From the NCBI RefSeq assembly GCF_000719955.1, contig NZ_JOII01000007.1:247939-311938 (forward strand): 64,000 nucleotides of DNA, in the 5' to 3' direction. The translations under genes were made by a program, and so were the position numbers. Within the stretch, counting starts at the first letter, position 1, and the number at the start of each line of letters is the position of its first letter. The stretch comes from Streptomyces albidoflavus. Its GTDB lineage: Bacteria > Actinomycetota > Actinomycetes > Streptomycetales > Streptomycetaceae. Below, piece after piece: positions 32,726 through 41,852 of this stretch. The notes under the pieces are model-generated. The model worked only from the letters and a program-made list of their open reading frames with translations. It was not told the origin of the DNA and did no database searches.

Positions 32726-33160
32726 TCAAAGCGTGCGCGCTCCCTTCCGGTAGGCGGGGACGAGGACCGCGCCGACCGCCAGGTGCAGGCAGACGAGTGC
32801 CGCCCGGCCCCCTGCGGCCAGCCCTTCCGCGAAGAGCGGCGCGACAAGCGACAGCCCCAGCACCGCCAGGGCGACGCCGGTCCACAGCCCACGGGCACGC
32901 CGGGTGAACCGCTCCAGGAGGGCCAGCAGCCCCCAGCCGGCGAGCGAGACCACGGCGACCGCGACGAGCACCGTCGGCAGGGCCAGCTCGCTGGTCGAGG
33001 TGGAGCCCGGCCCGTCCGGGACTCTCAGCCCGACACCGAGGACCACCTCGGCGAGCAGCCAGATCACCCCGGCGAGCAGCACGGCTCCCACGAGCGCGAG
33101 CGCCCGTACGCGCGCCGTACCGGCGGTGGGGGTGGGGGTGGGGACAGGGGTTGCGGACAT
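32726..33160 (-). CDS. DUF6069-like four-helix membrane protein
   Basis: A 144-residue protein with four hydrophobic helices (VRALALVGAVLLAGVIWLLA and three more) and a short Pro/Thr N-terminus. The helix layout and conserved LRVPDGPGSTST loop resemble the actinobacterial DUF6069 family. CAGGAGGTCGAAC precedes the ATG at 33160. It is divergent from a second MarR gene and upstream of the first. Function unknown. Confidence 0.7.
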   Translation of the reverse strand: MSATPVPTPTPTAGTARVRALALVGAVLLAGVIWLLAEVVLGVGLRVPDGPGSTSTSELALPTVLVAVAVVSLAGWGLLALLERFTRRARGLWTGVALAVLGLSLVAPLFAEGLAAGGRAALVCLHLAVGAVLVPAYRKGARTL

Positions 33161-33244
33161 GTTCGACCTCCTGGGGCAGGGCACCACGGCACGAGGCCGG
33201 GCGCCGGCACGGTAGCTTGCTGTACGCACATGCATGACTTGCGC

Positions 33245-33254
33245 ACATAAATGT
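33245..33254. promoter_or_regulatory. Short palindrome in the divergent DUF6069/MarR2 promoter
   Basis: ACATAAATGT is a perfect 10-bp palindrome in the AT-rich part of the 137-nt gap between the two divergent genes, a plausible binding site for the second MarR protein. Confidence 0.35.
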
Positions 33255-33297
33255 CGCACACACAGGAGTGCTGGGTCCATACGTTCGCCGTTAGCCT

Positions 33298-33825
33298 GTG
33301 GGCGTGGGCGACGAACAGAGCGGTACGCGGCGGGCCGGGCAGGGCGAGGAGACGCAGGCCGGGGACGCGGTGCTGGCCGCCGTCGAGGCGGCGATGACCC
33401 GGATTCGGCGCCGGCAGTCCCGGCGGAGTCTGGCGCGCTCGGCGGTGGAGGGCGCCGGGGCGCCGGTGGACCTCACCACGCTCGCCGTCATCGACGCCGT
33501 CGACGAGGGCACCGGGGAGGGCGGGCGCGACGTGACGGTGGGGTTCGTCGCGGACCGGCTCGCCGTCGACCCCTCGCGGGCCAGCCGGATCGTCGCGGAC
33601 GCCGTCAAGTCCGGTTTCGTACGCCGGGTGGCCTCGCAGGAGGACGGGCGCCGCAGCTGCCTGGAGCTGACGGGGAGCGGCGAGCAGGCCGTGGCCGCCG
33701 CCCACCGCACCCGGCAGGGGTTCTACGCCTCGCTGCTGGGCGACTGGGAGCCGGGCGAGCAGCGGGAGTTCGCCCGGCTGCTCACCAAGTTCGTCCGCTC
33801 CCTGGACGAGGCGGAGCGGGGCTGA
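33298..33825 (+). CDS. MarR-family regulator 2
   Basis: A 175-residue winged-helix regulator: TVGFVADRLAVDPSRASRIV (HTH), SGFVRRVASQEDGRRSCLEL (wing) and a C-terminal dimerisation helix. There are two possible GTG starts, at 33298 and 33304. TAGCCT at 33292-33297 would place transcription at about 33304, so a leaderless message is likely. It is divergent from the DUF6069-like gene, its probable target. Confidence 0.88.
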   Translation: MGVGDEQSGTRRAGQGEETQAGDAVLAAVEAAMTRIRRRQSRRSLARSAVEGAGAPVDLTTLAVIDAVDEGTGEGGRDVTVGFVADRLAVDPSRASRIVADAVKSGFVRRVASQEDGRRSCLELTGSGEQAVAAAHRTRQGFYASLLGDWEPGEQREFARLLTKFVRSLDEAERG

Positions 33826-33842
33826 GCCACTCCGGGTACGCC

Positions 33843-33878
33843 GAAGCGGCCGGCCCCCGTGAGGGGACCGGCCGCTTC
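33843..33878. terminator. Bidirectional terminator between marR2 and metG
   Basis: GAAGCGGCCGG pairs with CCGGCCGCTTC, with inner CCCC/GGGG arms around GTGA and a single c/a mismatch. Confidence 0.8.
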
Positions 33879-33898
33879 CGCGTGCGGGGGAGGGCTGG

Positions 33899-35515
33899 TC
33901 AGGCCGTCGGCTTCTCCTCCAGGCGGGGGAAGAGGACGGCGCCCTTGGTGACGGTGGCGCCGGCCGGGAGGCGGCCCCAGTCGGCGGTCTCGTCGATGCG
34001 CTGGGCGGCGAGCGGGCCGAGGTGCGGCTCGGCGCCGAGGGAGTCCCAGAGCTTCTGGGAGGTGTCGGGCATCACCGGGTTGAGCAGGACGGCCATGGCG
34101 CGCAGCGACTCGGCGGCCGTGTACAGGATGGTGGCGAGGCGGGCGCGGCCCTCCTCGCTGTCGTCCTTGGCGACCTTCCAGGGCTCCTGCTCGGTGATGT
34201 AGCCGTTGACCTGCTTGACGAAGTCGAAGATGGCGAGGATGCCGGACTGGAAGTCCAGCTCCTCCCCGATCGCGCGGTCGGCGGTGGCGACGGCCTTCGC
34301 CAGGCCCTCCTGGACCGCCTTCTCGGCCTCGCCGGAGGCGGTCGCGGCGGGCAGCTCACCGCCGAAGTACTTGTTCACCATGGCGGCGACGCGGGAGGCG
34401 AGGTTGCCGTAGTCGTTGGCCAGCTCGCTGGTGTAGCGGGCGGAGAAGTCCTCCCAGGAGAACGAGCCGTCCTGGCCGAAGGAGATCGCGCGCAGGAAGT
34501 ACCAGCGGTACGCGTCGACGCCGAAGTGCGAGGTCAGGTCCTGCGGCTTGATGCCGGTCAGGTTCGACTTGGACATCTTCTCGCCGCCGACCAGCAGCCA
34601 GCCGTTGGCGACGACCCGGCCGGGGAGCGGGAGGCCCTGCGCCATCAGCATGGCGGGCCAGATCACCGCGTGGAAGCGGAGGATGTCCTTGCCGACGAGG
34701 TGGACGTCGGCGGGGAAGGTGGCGTCGAAACGGGCCTGGTCGGCGCCGTACCCGGCGGCCGTGGCGTAGTTCAGCAGGGCGTCGACCCACACGTAGATGA
34801 CGTGCTTGTCGTCCCACGGGACCTTGACGCCCCAGTCGAAGGTGGAGCGGGAGATCGACAGGTCGGTGAGGCCCTGGCGGACGAAGTTCAGGACCTCGTT
34901 GCGCGCGGACTCGGGCTGGATGAAGCCCGGGTTGGCCTCGTAGAAGTCGAGGAGGCGCTGGGCGTACTCGCTCAGCTTGAAGAAGTAGTTCTCCTCCTTG
35001 AGGATCTCCACCGGCTTCTTGTGCACCGGGCAGAGCTTCTCGCCCGCGAAGTCGCCCTCGCCGTCGAGCAGCTCACCGGGGAGCTTGTACTCCTCGCAGC
35101 CCACGCAGTACGGGCCCTCGTAGCCGCCCTTGTAGATCTCGCCCTTGTCCCACAGGTCCTGGACGAACTCCTGGACGCGGTCGGTGTGGCGCTTCTCGGT
35201 GGTGCGGATGAAGTCGTCGTTGGCGATCTCCAGGTGCTCCCACAGGGGCTTCCACGCCTCCGTGACGAGCTTGTCGCACCACTCCTGCGGGCTGACCCCG
35301 TTGGCGTCGGCGGTGCGCATGATCTTCTGACCGTGCTCGTCCGTGCCGGTGAGGTACCACACCTTCTCGCCGCGCTGACGGTGCCAGCGCGTGAGCACGT
35401 CGCCTGCGACGGTCGTGTAGGCGTGGCCCAGGTGAGGAGCGTCGTTGACGTAGTAGATCGGGGTCGTGACGTAGAACGCCTTCGTCCCCTGCTTCTCGTT
35501 TCCATTGGCCGCCAT
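33899..35515 (-). CDS. metG: Methionyl-tRNA synthetase
   Basis: A 538-residue class I synthetase that charges tRNA-Met. The HIGH-type motif is APHLGHAY near residue 26 and the KMSKS loop is GEKMSKSNL. A zinc-type insert has CVGC and a later Cys (GEKLCPVHK). The sequence and length match Streptomyces orthologues closely, with the C-terminal dimerisation domain of some bacterial enzymes absent. The ATG at 35515 lacks a strong ribosome site. It is transcribed alone, towards a bidirectional terminator. Confidence 0.97.
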   Translation of the reverse strand: MAANGNEKQGTKAFYVTTPIYYVNDAPHLGHAYTTVAGDVLTRWHRQRGEKVWYLTGTDEHGQKIMRTADANGVSPQEWCDKLVTEAWKPLWEHLEIANDDFIRTTEKRHTDRVQEFVQDLWDKGEIYKGGYEGPYCVGCEEYKLPGELLDGEGDFAGEKLCPVHKKPVEILKEENYFFKLSEYAQRLLDFYEANPGFIQPESARNEVLNFVRQGLTDLSISRSTFDWGVKVPWDDKHVIYVWVDALLNYATAAGYGADQARFDATFPADVHLVGKDILRFHAVIWPAMLMAQGLPLPGRVVANGWLLVGGEKMSKSNLTGIKPQDLTSHFGVDAYRWYFLRAISFGQDGSFSWEDFSARYTSELANDYGNLASRVAAMVNKYFGGELPAATASGEAEKAVQEGLAKAVATADRAIGEELDFQSGILAIFDFVKQVNGYITEQEPWKVAKDDSEEGRARLATILYTAAESLRAMAVLLNPVMPDTSQKLWDSLGAEPHLGPLAAQRIDETADWGRLPAGATVTKGAVLFPRLEEKPTA

Positions 35516-35576
35516 GGGCGAAATCCTAACGGCCCGCCGAAGATCGCTTCACCGTGTTTCAGGGCGTGGAACGCGG

Positions 35577-35606
35577 GCGGCCCCCGGTCCGGAGACCGGG
35601 GGCCGC
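35577..35606 (-). terminator. Terminator after the vWA gene
   Basis: A perfect 13-bp stem (GCGGCCCCCGGTC and its complement) with a CGGA tetraloop, 15 nt beyond the stop of the minus-strand vWA gene. Confidence 0.85.
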
Positions 35607-35621
35607 ACAGGTCAGCGGGGG

Positions 35622-37217
35622 TCAGGCGCGGGCCGCCAGCCACCCGGGGAAGGCGGCGAGGAGCCCGGCGTACAGCTCCGCGTCGGTCAGCTCGCGGGGA
35701 GCCGGGCCGGCCGGGAAGTACCCGGTGTGCGGGGTGTTCAGCTTCCGTAGGTACTCGAAGTTCTTGTGCTCGCTCTCGCCGAAGCCCACGAACTGCCAGA
35801 ACAGGGGCGCGCCGGAGACCGCCTTGAGCGCCTGCGTCGCGGCGGTCTTGGCGTCCGGCGGACCGTCCGTCTGGAAGATCACCAGCGCGGGCTCGGTGGC
35901 CCCGGACGCCTCGTGCAGCGCCGTGACCTCCTCGATCGCCCGGTGGTAGCTGGTCCGGCCCATCCGGCCGCACTCGGCGTGCAGCGCGTCGATCCGGCCC
36001 TCGTACGCCTGAGGGGTCAGCTCGCCCTTGCCGTCGATGTCGGTCGAGAAGAAGACCACCTGCACGGCGGGGGCGCCGGCCGGGTCGAGGTGCGTGGCCA
36101 GCGCGAGCACCTGCTCGCCGAGGCACTGGGCGCTGCCGTCCCTGTAGTACCCGCGCATCGAGCCGGAGCGGTCGAGCACCAGGTAGACCTTGGCCTTCGT
36201 CCCGGTCAGGCCCGCGTCGGCGAGCGCATGGGCGGCGTCGGCGACCGGGAGTCCGGTCGCGTGCGGCTTAACGGCCGGGGTCGCCGCCGTCGCGGGCTCG
36301 GGGGCCGTCTCGACGGGCTCGGCGGGCTCCGGCCGGGTGGCCACGACCGGCTCGGGGGCGGACTCGGCGACCGGCTCGGGGGCGGGCTCGGGCTCCGCGG
36401 CGGGCTCGGGCTCCGGGTCGGTGGTGGGCTGGGCCGCCTCCGGCTTCGGGTCGAAGATCGAGGGCTCGGTGATCAGGGCCTCGGGCACCTCCGGGTCCGC
36501 CGGTACGGCGGCGATGACCGGCTCGGGCACGTCCTTCGCCTCGGTCGCGGTCTCGGCCTCGGCCTCGGCCTCCGGGGCCGTACGGGTGGCGTCCGATTCT
36601 GCCTCGGCCGGGTCGGCCACCGGCTCAGCGGCGGGGACCTCCGGGGCGTCCGGCTTGGCGGCCGGGATCTCGGCTGCGGGCTCCGGGGCGGCGGCCTCGG
36701 GCTCGGGCTCAGGCTCGGCAGCCGGCTTCGGCTCGGCGGCCGGCGCTGCGGCCTCCGGCTCCGGCTTCGCCGTCGGCTCGGCGGCCGGGGCCTCCTCCGC
36801 CGGGGCGGTGGACTCCGGCTCGGCCTCGGGCTTCGGCTCCTCGGCCGGGGCGGCGGGCTCCGGCTCCGGGGCGGTCTTCGGGGCGGGGGCCGGGGTGTCG
36901 AGGACGGCGTCCGGGTCGTCCTCGGGCGAGCGCTGGGGGCTCGGCACGCCGGCCGCCTCGCGGTCGAAGGCCGCGGCGACCAGGTCGGGGGTGTGGTCCG
37001 CGTCGTCCACGGCCAGCGGGTCCTCGGCACGGGCCGGGGGGACGGCCGGGGCGTCGGTGGCGGGGGCCGGGGAGTCGGCGGCGGGGGACGCGTCACCGGT
37101 ACGGGCCGGGGGGACCGCCGTGGTGTTCTCGGTCCCGGTGCCGGAACCGGCCTCGGATGCGTCCCGGTCCTTGCGTGACCGGCCGAGCGCGTTCCGCAGG
37201 AGACTGAGAATGCCCAT
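35622..37217 (-). CDS. von Willebrand A domain protein with long Pro/Glu/Ala linker
   Basis: A 531-residue protein in three parts. It starts with a short helical N-terminus ([19 protein letters not shown]). Residues about 20-325 are an acidic Pro/Glu/Ala-rich stretch (repeats such as [10 protein letters not shown]), surely disordered. The rest is a vWA domain with MIDAS motif DRSGSMR near residue 350 and a [11 protein letters not shown] loop. The fold resembles TerY/TerF-type vWA proteins of Streptomyces. No tellurite-resistance genes lie nearby, so a partner is unknown. AAAGGAACCTG precedes the ATG. Confidence 0.88.
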   Translation of the reverse strand: MGILSLLRNALGRSRKDRDASEAGSGTGTENTTAVPPARTGDASPAADSPAPATDAPAVPPARAEDPLAVDDADHTPDLVAAAFDREAAGVPSPQRSPEDDPDAVLDTPAPAPKTAPEPEPAAPAEEPKPEAEPESTAPAEEAPAAEPTAKPEPEAAAPAAEPKPAAEPEPEPEAAAPEPAAEIPAAKPDAPEVPAAEPVADPAEAESDATRTAPEAEAEAETATEAKDVPEPVIAAVPADPEVPEALITEPSIFDPKPEAAQPTTDPEPEPAAEPEPAPEPVAESAPEPVVATRPEPAEPVETAPEPATAATPAVKPHATGLPVADAAHALADAGLTGTKAKVYLVLDRSGSMRGYYRDGSAQCLGEQVLALATHLDPAGAPAVQVVFFSTDIDGKGELTPQAYEGRIDALHAECGRMGRTSYHRAIEEVTALHEASGATEPALVIFQTDGPPDAKTAATQALKAVSGAPLFWQFVGFGESEHKNFEYLRKLNTPHTGYFPAGPAPRELTDAELYAGLLAAFPGWLAARA

Positions 37218-37846
37218 CAGGTTCCTTTCGAGGGGGCCACCGGCTCCAGCCGGTGGGAGATCGAATCCAGCCCTGCGCCACGAGGGCGCGGCAGCCGATC
37301 TTGCACGTGCGTGGCGGTCCGCGTCCGGCGGGACGCGGAGCCTTCGAGATGTGTGGGGCGAGGCGAACGGTGGTGCGGGGAAGAGTCAGGGTTCAAGCAG
37401 TGTGACCGACGGAACCGGTCACGGTCCCTAAGACGGTGCGGGTCAAGCGGGCCAGGGCGGCACCACCGGCCTCGCGGCGGTGGCAGCCCGCGCGGTCACG
37501 CGGCGGCGAGAACACCCGAGTCACCTGCGCAACCCTTCGCGTGAGTTGGTCCCCGTCGCGGCGAAGTCCCGGGGCACGCCCGGGCCCCCGGTTCTGGCCA
37601 GGGCGGACACGTAAGGTTAGCCGCCCGCACGGGTGATCTTGGGGAGGGTCGGCCGGGTGACGCCGCGCACCGTCCCGGCGTACTCCACCACAGGGCAACC
37701 GGGGCCCGTGCGCCGGGGGTTCATGCTCCGTTCAACTCGCGTCCGCCGCGTTGCCCGGCTGCCCTCCTAGCGTCGCGGCCGACCGGGGCTTTCACGGTCG
37801 GCCGGCGCAGACGGGCGCCGGTGCCGGGGCCCGGACGGAGGAGACC
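37218..37846. other. Intergenic region between vWA and PhoX genes
   Basis: About 630 nt between divergent genes with no convincing coding region. The right end holds the PHO box, a possible -10 TAGCGT (37768-37773) and the PhoX ribosome site. The left part presumably holds the vWA promoter; I see no clear hairpin or repeat there. Confidence 0.6.
37719..37740 (+). promoter_or_regulatory. Probable PHO box (PhoP binding site)
   Basis: Two adjacent 11-bp direct repeats, GTTCATGCTCC and GTTCAACTCGC, match the GTTCA-type unit and 11-bp spacing of Streptomyces PHO boxes, with a weak third unit GTCCGCCGCGT. The site lies about 30-50 nt before a possible -10, overlapping the -35 area. Confidence 0.65.
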
Positions 37847-39961
37847 ATGCGCAAGCTGCTTCCGCTGATCGGATCGCACCCTGGCGGCCGTTCGGCGCTG
37901 ACCTGCCGGTTCCGCTGCGGGGACGCCTGCTTCCACGAGACGCCGAACACCAGCGACAACGCCTACGTCGGTGACGTGATCGCCGGTGTCATCTCCAGAA
38001 GGTCGGCCCTGCGCGCCGCCGCCGTCGTCACGGTCGCGGGTGCGGCCGGTGCCGCCGTCGTCGGCCCCGGCGCCGAGCGGGCCGTCGCCCACGGTGGGCG
38101 CCCCGGCCACGGGGGCCACCACCCCGGCACGGGGAACGGGACGGCGGCGCGCGGTCTGCGGTTCACCCCGGTCGCCCCCAACACCCTGGACCAGGTGAGC
38201 GTCCCGAAGGGGTACGCGCAGGAGGTCGTCATCCGCTGGGGCGACCCGATCCTGCGCGGCGCCCCGGAGTTCGACGAGAAACGCCAGAGCGCCAAGGCGC
38301 AGGCGGGGCAGTTCGGTTACAACAACGACTTCCTCTCGCTGCTCCCGCTGGACGAGCGCGGCCGCGAGCACGGCGGGGCCCGCCGCCAGGTCCTGGTCGC
38401 CAACCACGAGTACACCGACGAGGTCCTGATGTTCGCCGGGTACGACCCGGAGAACCCCAGCCGCGAGCAGGTCGAGATCGCCTGGGCCGCGCACGGCCTC
38501 TCGGTGGTCGTCGTGGAGGAGGAGCGCCGCTCCGGCAAGCTCACCCCGGTCCGCCGCCACCGCCTCAACCGCCGCCTCACCACCACCAGCCGCTTCGAGG
38601 TCACCGGCCCGGCCGCCGGCCACCCGCTGCTGCGCACCAGCGCCGACCGGCGCGGCACCACCGTTCTCGGCACCCTCAACAACTGCGCGGGCGGCACCAC
38701 CCCGTGGGGCACCACGCTGCACGGCGAGGAGAACTTCAACCAGTACTTCGCCCACGCCGAGAAGGTCACCGACCCCGAGACCGCCGCCCGCCTCAAGCGG
38801 TACGGCATCTCCGGCGGCGCCTCCGAGCGCAAGTGGGAGCGGTTCGACCGGCGCTTCGACCTCTCCCAGGAGCCCAACGAGGCCAACCGCCACGGCTGGG
38901 TCGTCGAACTCGACCCGTACGACCCGGAGTCCACGCCGCGCAAGCGGACCGCGCTGGGCCGGTTCAAGCACGAGGCGGCGCAGCCCCGGCTGACCCGCGA
39001 CGGGCGGCCGGTCGTCTACATGGGCGACGACGAGAAGTTCGACTACTTCTACAAGTTCGTCTCCTCGAAGCGGATGCGCAAGGGCGACTCCCGCGCCGCC
39101 CGCGAGCACAACCTGACCCTGCTCGACGAGGGCACCCTGTACGTCGCCAGGCTCACCGGCGACTCGCCCGCCGACCAGATCGACGGCACCGGGAAGCTGC
39201 CCGCCGACGGCGAGTTCGACGGCTCCGGCCAGTGGATTCCCCTGGCCACGGCCGGTCCGCGCGGCGACGTCTCGCACGTGCCCGGGATGAGCGCCGCCGA
39301 GGTCTTCGTCTTCACCCGGCTCGCCGGTGACAAGGTCGGCGCCACCAAGATGGACCGGCCCGAGGACGTCGAGCCCTCGCCGCGCACCGGCAAGGTCTAC
39401 ATCGCGCTGACCAACAACAGCGACCGGGGCAAGGAGGGCAAGGCGCCGGCCGACGAGGCCAACCCGCGCAACGCCAACAAGCACGGCCAGGTCCTGGAGT
39501 TGACCGAGTACCGCGAGGACCCGACGAGCACCCGGTTCGCCTGGTCGCTCTTCCTCGTCGCGGGCGACCCGGAGGACCCGGCCACGTACTTCGCCGGCTT
39601 CCCCAAGGAGAAGGTCAGCCCGATCTCCTGCCCGGACAACGTCGCCTTCGACCCGCACGGCAACCTCTGGATCTCCACCGACGGCAACGCCCTCGGCTCC
39701 CACGACGGCCTCTTCGGCGTCGCCACCAGCGGCCCGCGCAAGGGTGAGCTGAAGCAGTTCCTCACCGTGCCGACCGGCGCCGAGACCTGCGGCCCGGTCA
39801 TCCAGGACCGGCGGGTCCTGGTCGCGGTGCAGCACCCGGGCGAGGTCGACGGCGCCTCCGTGGAGAAGCCCGCCTCGCAGTGGCCGGACGGACCCGGGCG
39901 GATCGTCCGCCCGTCGGTGGTCGCGGTGTGGCGCGCGGACGGCGGCGACATCGGCGTCTGA
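37847..39961 (+). CDS. PhoX-family (DUF839) Tat-exported phosphatase
   Basis: A 704-residue protein of the PhoX/DUF839 family. The twin-arginine motif ISRRSALRAAAVV (RR at 51-52), followed by a hydrophobic stretch, predicts Tat export of a folded metalloenzyme. Family motifs include NHEYTDEVLMF, GTLNNCAGGTTPWGT, GEENFNQYF and YMGDDEKFDYFYKFVS. PhoX proteins are alkaline phosphatases with Ca/Fe cofactors that release phosphate from organic esters. GGAGGAGACC precedes the ATG. A PHO box upstream suggests PhoP control under phosphate limitation. Confidence 0.9.
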   Translation: MRKLLPLIGSHPGGRSALTCRFRCGDACFHETPNTSDNAYVGDVIAGVISRRSALRAAAVVTVAGAAGAAVVGPGAERAVAHGGRPGHGGHHPGTGNGTAARGLRFTPVAPNTLDQVSVPKGYAQEVVIRWGDPILRGAPEFDEKRQSAKAQAGQFGYNNDFLSLLPLDERGREHGGARRQVLVANHEYTDEVLMFAGYDPENPSREQVEIAWAAHGLSVVVVEEERRSGKLTPVRRHRLNRRLTTTSRFEVTGPAAGHPLLRTSADRRGTTVLGTLNNCAGGTTPWGTTLHGEENFNQYFAHAEKVTDPETAARLKRYGISGGASERKWERFDRRFDLSQEPNEANRHGWVVELDPYDPESTPRKRTALGRFKHEAAQPRLTRDGRPVVYMGDDEKFDYFYKFVSSKRMRKGDSRAAREHNLTLLDEGTLYVARLTGDSPADQIDGTGKLPADGEFDGSGQWIPLATAGPRGDVSHVPGMSAAEVFVFTRLAGDKVGATKMDRPEDVEPSPRTGKVYIALTNNSDRGKEGKAPADEANPRNANKHGQVLELTEYREDPTSTRFAWSLFLVAGDPEDPATYFAGFPKEKVSPISCPDNVAFDPHGNLWISTDGNALGSHDGLFGVATSGPRKGELKQFLTVPTGAETCGPVIQDRRVLVAVQHPGEVDGASVEKPASQWPDGPGRIVRPSVVAVWRADGGDIGV

Positions 39962-39992
39962 GCCGGGGCGTCACCTCAAGGAGAGAAGCAGG

Positions 39993-40904
39993 TCAGCGCC
40001 GGGCTGGGCGGGTGCGTCGCAGCCCGGCGAGGACCGCGAGGACGAGCGCCAGGACGAGCAGACCGCCGAGGACCGCCCACGCCAGGGTTCTCGGGGCGCT
40101 CGCCAGGGCGTCGAAGACGGCGGCGGCCGATGCCTCGGAGACGTCCGGCGGCAGCTCGTCGAGGGTCGCCCGCCGCCCGATCACGATGCCGATGAGCAGC
40201 GCCCCGCAGGTCAGCGCCCCGCCGAGACAGGTCAGGACGGCGGCCCGGACCTTGCGCCGGGCGAGGAGGATGCCGATGGCGGCCGTCACCACGGCGGCGC
40301 CCGCCAGCCAGAGTCCGGCCTCCTGGAGGAGGCGGAAGCTCTGCCGGGCCGCCGGGAAGCGGTGCGCCTCCAGGATCGTCACCTCGACGTCCTCCACCGG
40401 GACCCGGTCGGCGAAGGGCACCCCGTCGGCCTCCAGCTGGTCCTTCACCTGCTGGGTGATGGGGGCGAGGTTGAGAGTGACCGCGCCGTTCCCGTCGCCC
40501 TCGCGCAGGGCGCGCTGGACGGCGCCGTGCGCCTCCCGGTTGGCGGCGTTCCAGCCGGTGCGGAAGGTCTCCGTGGTGGTGAACGAGCGGATGGCGCTCT
40601 CCACGAACTCGGCGACCGTGTCCTGGAGCGGCCCGGTGTCCAGCTCCCGCATGACCCGGTCGGTGACGGCCGCCGCGATGTCCGCCTGGATGTGCTCGTT
40701 CGAGGCGAGCGGCTCCATCGTCCCCACGTACTCGTCGGCGTCGCCGATGTCGAGCCGCGCCCACCCGGAGAGGATGGCGAGCGGCACCAGCAGCGCCGTG
40801 ACGACCAGCAGCACCCCGGAGGCGACCGCCGAGAAGCCCCGTCCCGCGCGGCGGGCGCGGGACGGGGCTCGGGCGGGGCGCGCGGCGTTCGCGGGGCTGC
40901 TCAC
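39993..40904 (-). CDS. Membrane protein with large extracytoplasmic loop
   Basis: A 303-residue protein. A helix at about 22-45 is followed by a soluble domain of roughly 130 residues (EYVGTMEPLASNEHIQADIA to PVEDVEVTILEAH). Three C-terminal helices end in an Arg-rich tail. The loop is probably outside the cell. The GTG start has no clear ribosome site. It follows another membrane-protein gene after 56 nt on the same strand. Such proteins are common and uncharacterised in Streptomyces. Confidence 0.7.
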   Translation of the reverse strand: MSSPANAARPARAPSRARRAGRGFSAVASGVLLVVTALLVPLAILSGWARLDIGDADEYVGTMEPLASNEHIQADIAAAVTDRVMRELDTGPLQDTVAEFVESAIRSFTTTETFRTGWNAANREAHGAVQRALREGDGNGAVTLNLAPITQQVKDQLEADGVPFADRVPVEDVEVTILEAHRFPAARQSFRLLQEAGLWLAGAAVVTAAIGILLARRKVRAAVLTCLGGALTCGALLIGIVIGRRATLDELPPDVSEASAAAVFDALASAPRTLAWAVLGGLLVLALVLAVLAGLRRTRPARR

Positions 40905-40960
40905 GGAGTCCAGCGAAGCGGTGGAGCGCGTGGGGCGCCACCCGTGGGGGGCTCATCGGG

Positions 40961-41395
40961 TCACCGCTGTGAGCCCTCCGGCGCGGGTTCCTTCGTGTAG
41001 TAGCGGTAGAAGACCGAGACGAAGACGGCCACGCCCAGGGCGAGCCCCAGCCCCACGCACCGCAGGATGCTGGCGCCACTGAGGCTGTGCAGATAGCCGA
41101 AGATCGCCCCGCCGAAGACGGCCCAGACGGCGGCCCGTGCCTCGCGGGGGATGGCCGGGGTCATCCCCTTGTGCAGGACGAAGGCGAGGACACCGACGAC
41201 CAGCCCGGAGCCGATGCCGAAGAGGACGTTGCGCCAGGTGATCGGGCCCGCGTCGCGCTGCATGGTGGCGCCCCAGCAGCCGTAGAGCACCGCGAGGAGG
41301 AGCGGCCAGCCGATCGACGCCCTGCTCAGCGCGGGGTGGTGGGAGGTGGGGTGGGAGCGACCGGTGGTTCCCCTGGCCGGGGCGGCGTGCGACAT
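40961..41395 (-). CDS. Small four-helix membrane protein
   Basis: A 144-residue protein with four hydrophobic segments (IGWPLLLAVLYGCWGA, GIGSGLVVGVLAFVLH, AVWAVFGGAIFGYLH and GLGLALGVAVFVSVFY). TGAGAGGAGCCCGCC precedes the ATG. It is likely cotranscribed with the next membrane-protein gene. No family recognised. Confidence 0.7.
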   Translation of the reverse strand: MSHAAPARGTTGRSHPTSHHPALSRASIGWPLLLAVLYGCWGATMQRDAGPITWRNVLFGIGSGLVVGVLAFVLHKGMTPAIPREARAAVWAVFGGAIFGYLHSLSGASILRCVGLGLALGVAVFVSVFYRYYTKEPAPEGSQR

Positions 41396-41666
41396 GGCGG
41401 GCTCCTCTCAGCCGGTGAGCCGCGGGCGCGCGCATCCGCGCTGCCCCGGCGGCCCGGGCGGCGGTACGCCCCGGGCACGGCTCCGGTGCGGCCGGTCTGC
41501 GGCCTCCTTCCAGGGCACACCGCCGGGCGTGCGGCGGCAACTCGGGAGGCCCGGGCCGTACGAGGTGCGGGGGTGACAGGGGCGTGGTTCGCTGACGGAA
41601 TCGGCCTCTGGCGCCGGACGCCGCCGCCGTGGGCGGAACGCGGCGGACGGCCGGGCGGGCACGGAT

Positions 41667-41680
41667 GTTTCACGTGAAAC
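41667..41680. other. parS site 1 (ParB binding)
   Basis: Exact GTTTCACGTGAAAC, the Streptomyces parS consensus recognised by ParB for chromosome segregation. Confidence 0.93.
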
Positions 41681-41690
41681 ACACGCAGAT

Positions 41691-41704
41691 GTTTCACGTG
41701 AAAC
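41691..41704. other. parS site 2 (ParB binding)
   Basis: Exact GTTTCACGTGAAAC inside a 20-bp perfect palindrome (41688-41707). Confidence 0.93.
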
Positions 41705-41732
41705 ATCGAGGCCATCACGGGCGATCATGGAT

Positions 41733-41746
41733 GTTTCACGTGAAAC
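41733..41746. other. parS site 3 (ParB binding)
   Basis: Exact GTTTCACGTGAAAC inside a 22-bp perfect palindrome (41729-41750). Confidence 0.93.
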
Positions 41747-41852
41747 ATCCACGAGGACCGGGCGGTTGGCTCCCTCGGGCGCCCCGCCGGCCGGAACGAC
41801 CAAGTGGAAGGCGCCAGATGGCGATCCTGAGGGACGTGAGGGAGAGCTCCCG

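Larger units (their letters stand above)
41396..41852. other. Intergenic region carrying parS cluster 1
   Basis: About 460 nt between divergent genes. The right-hand half holds three parS palindromes (listed separately). The MFHVKH/DVSRET peptides read in several frames here come from the parS sequence itself and are not genes. Confidence 0.8.

Noticed and set aside
38000..39840. Long minus-strand frame antisense to the PhoX gene
   Set aside because: It is a shadow of the clear PhoX coding frame with no signal or domain of its own.
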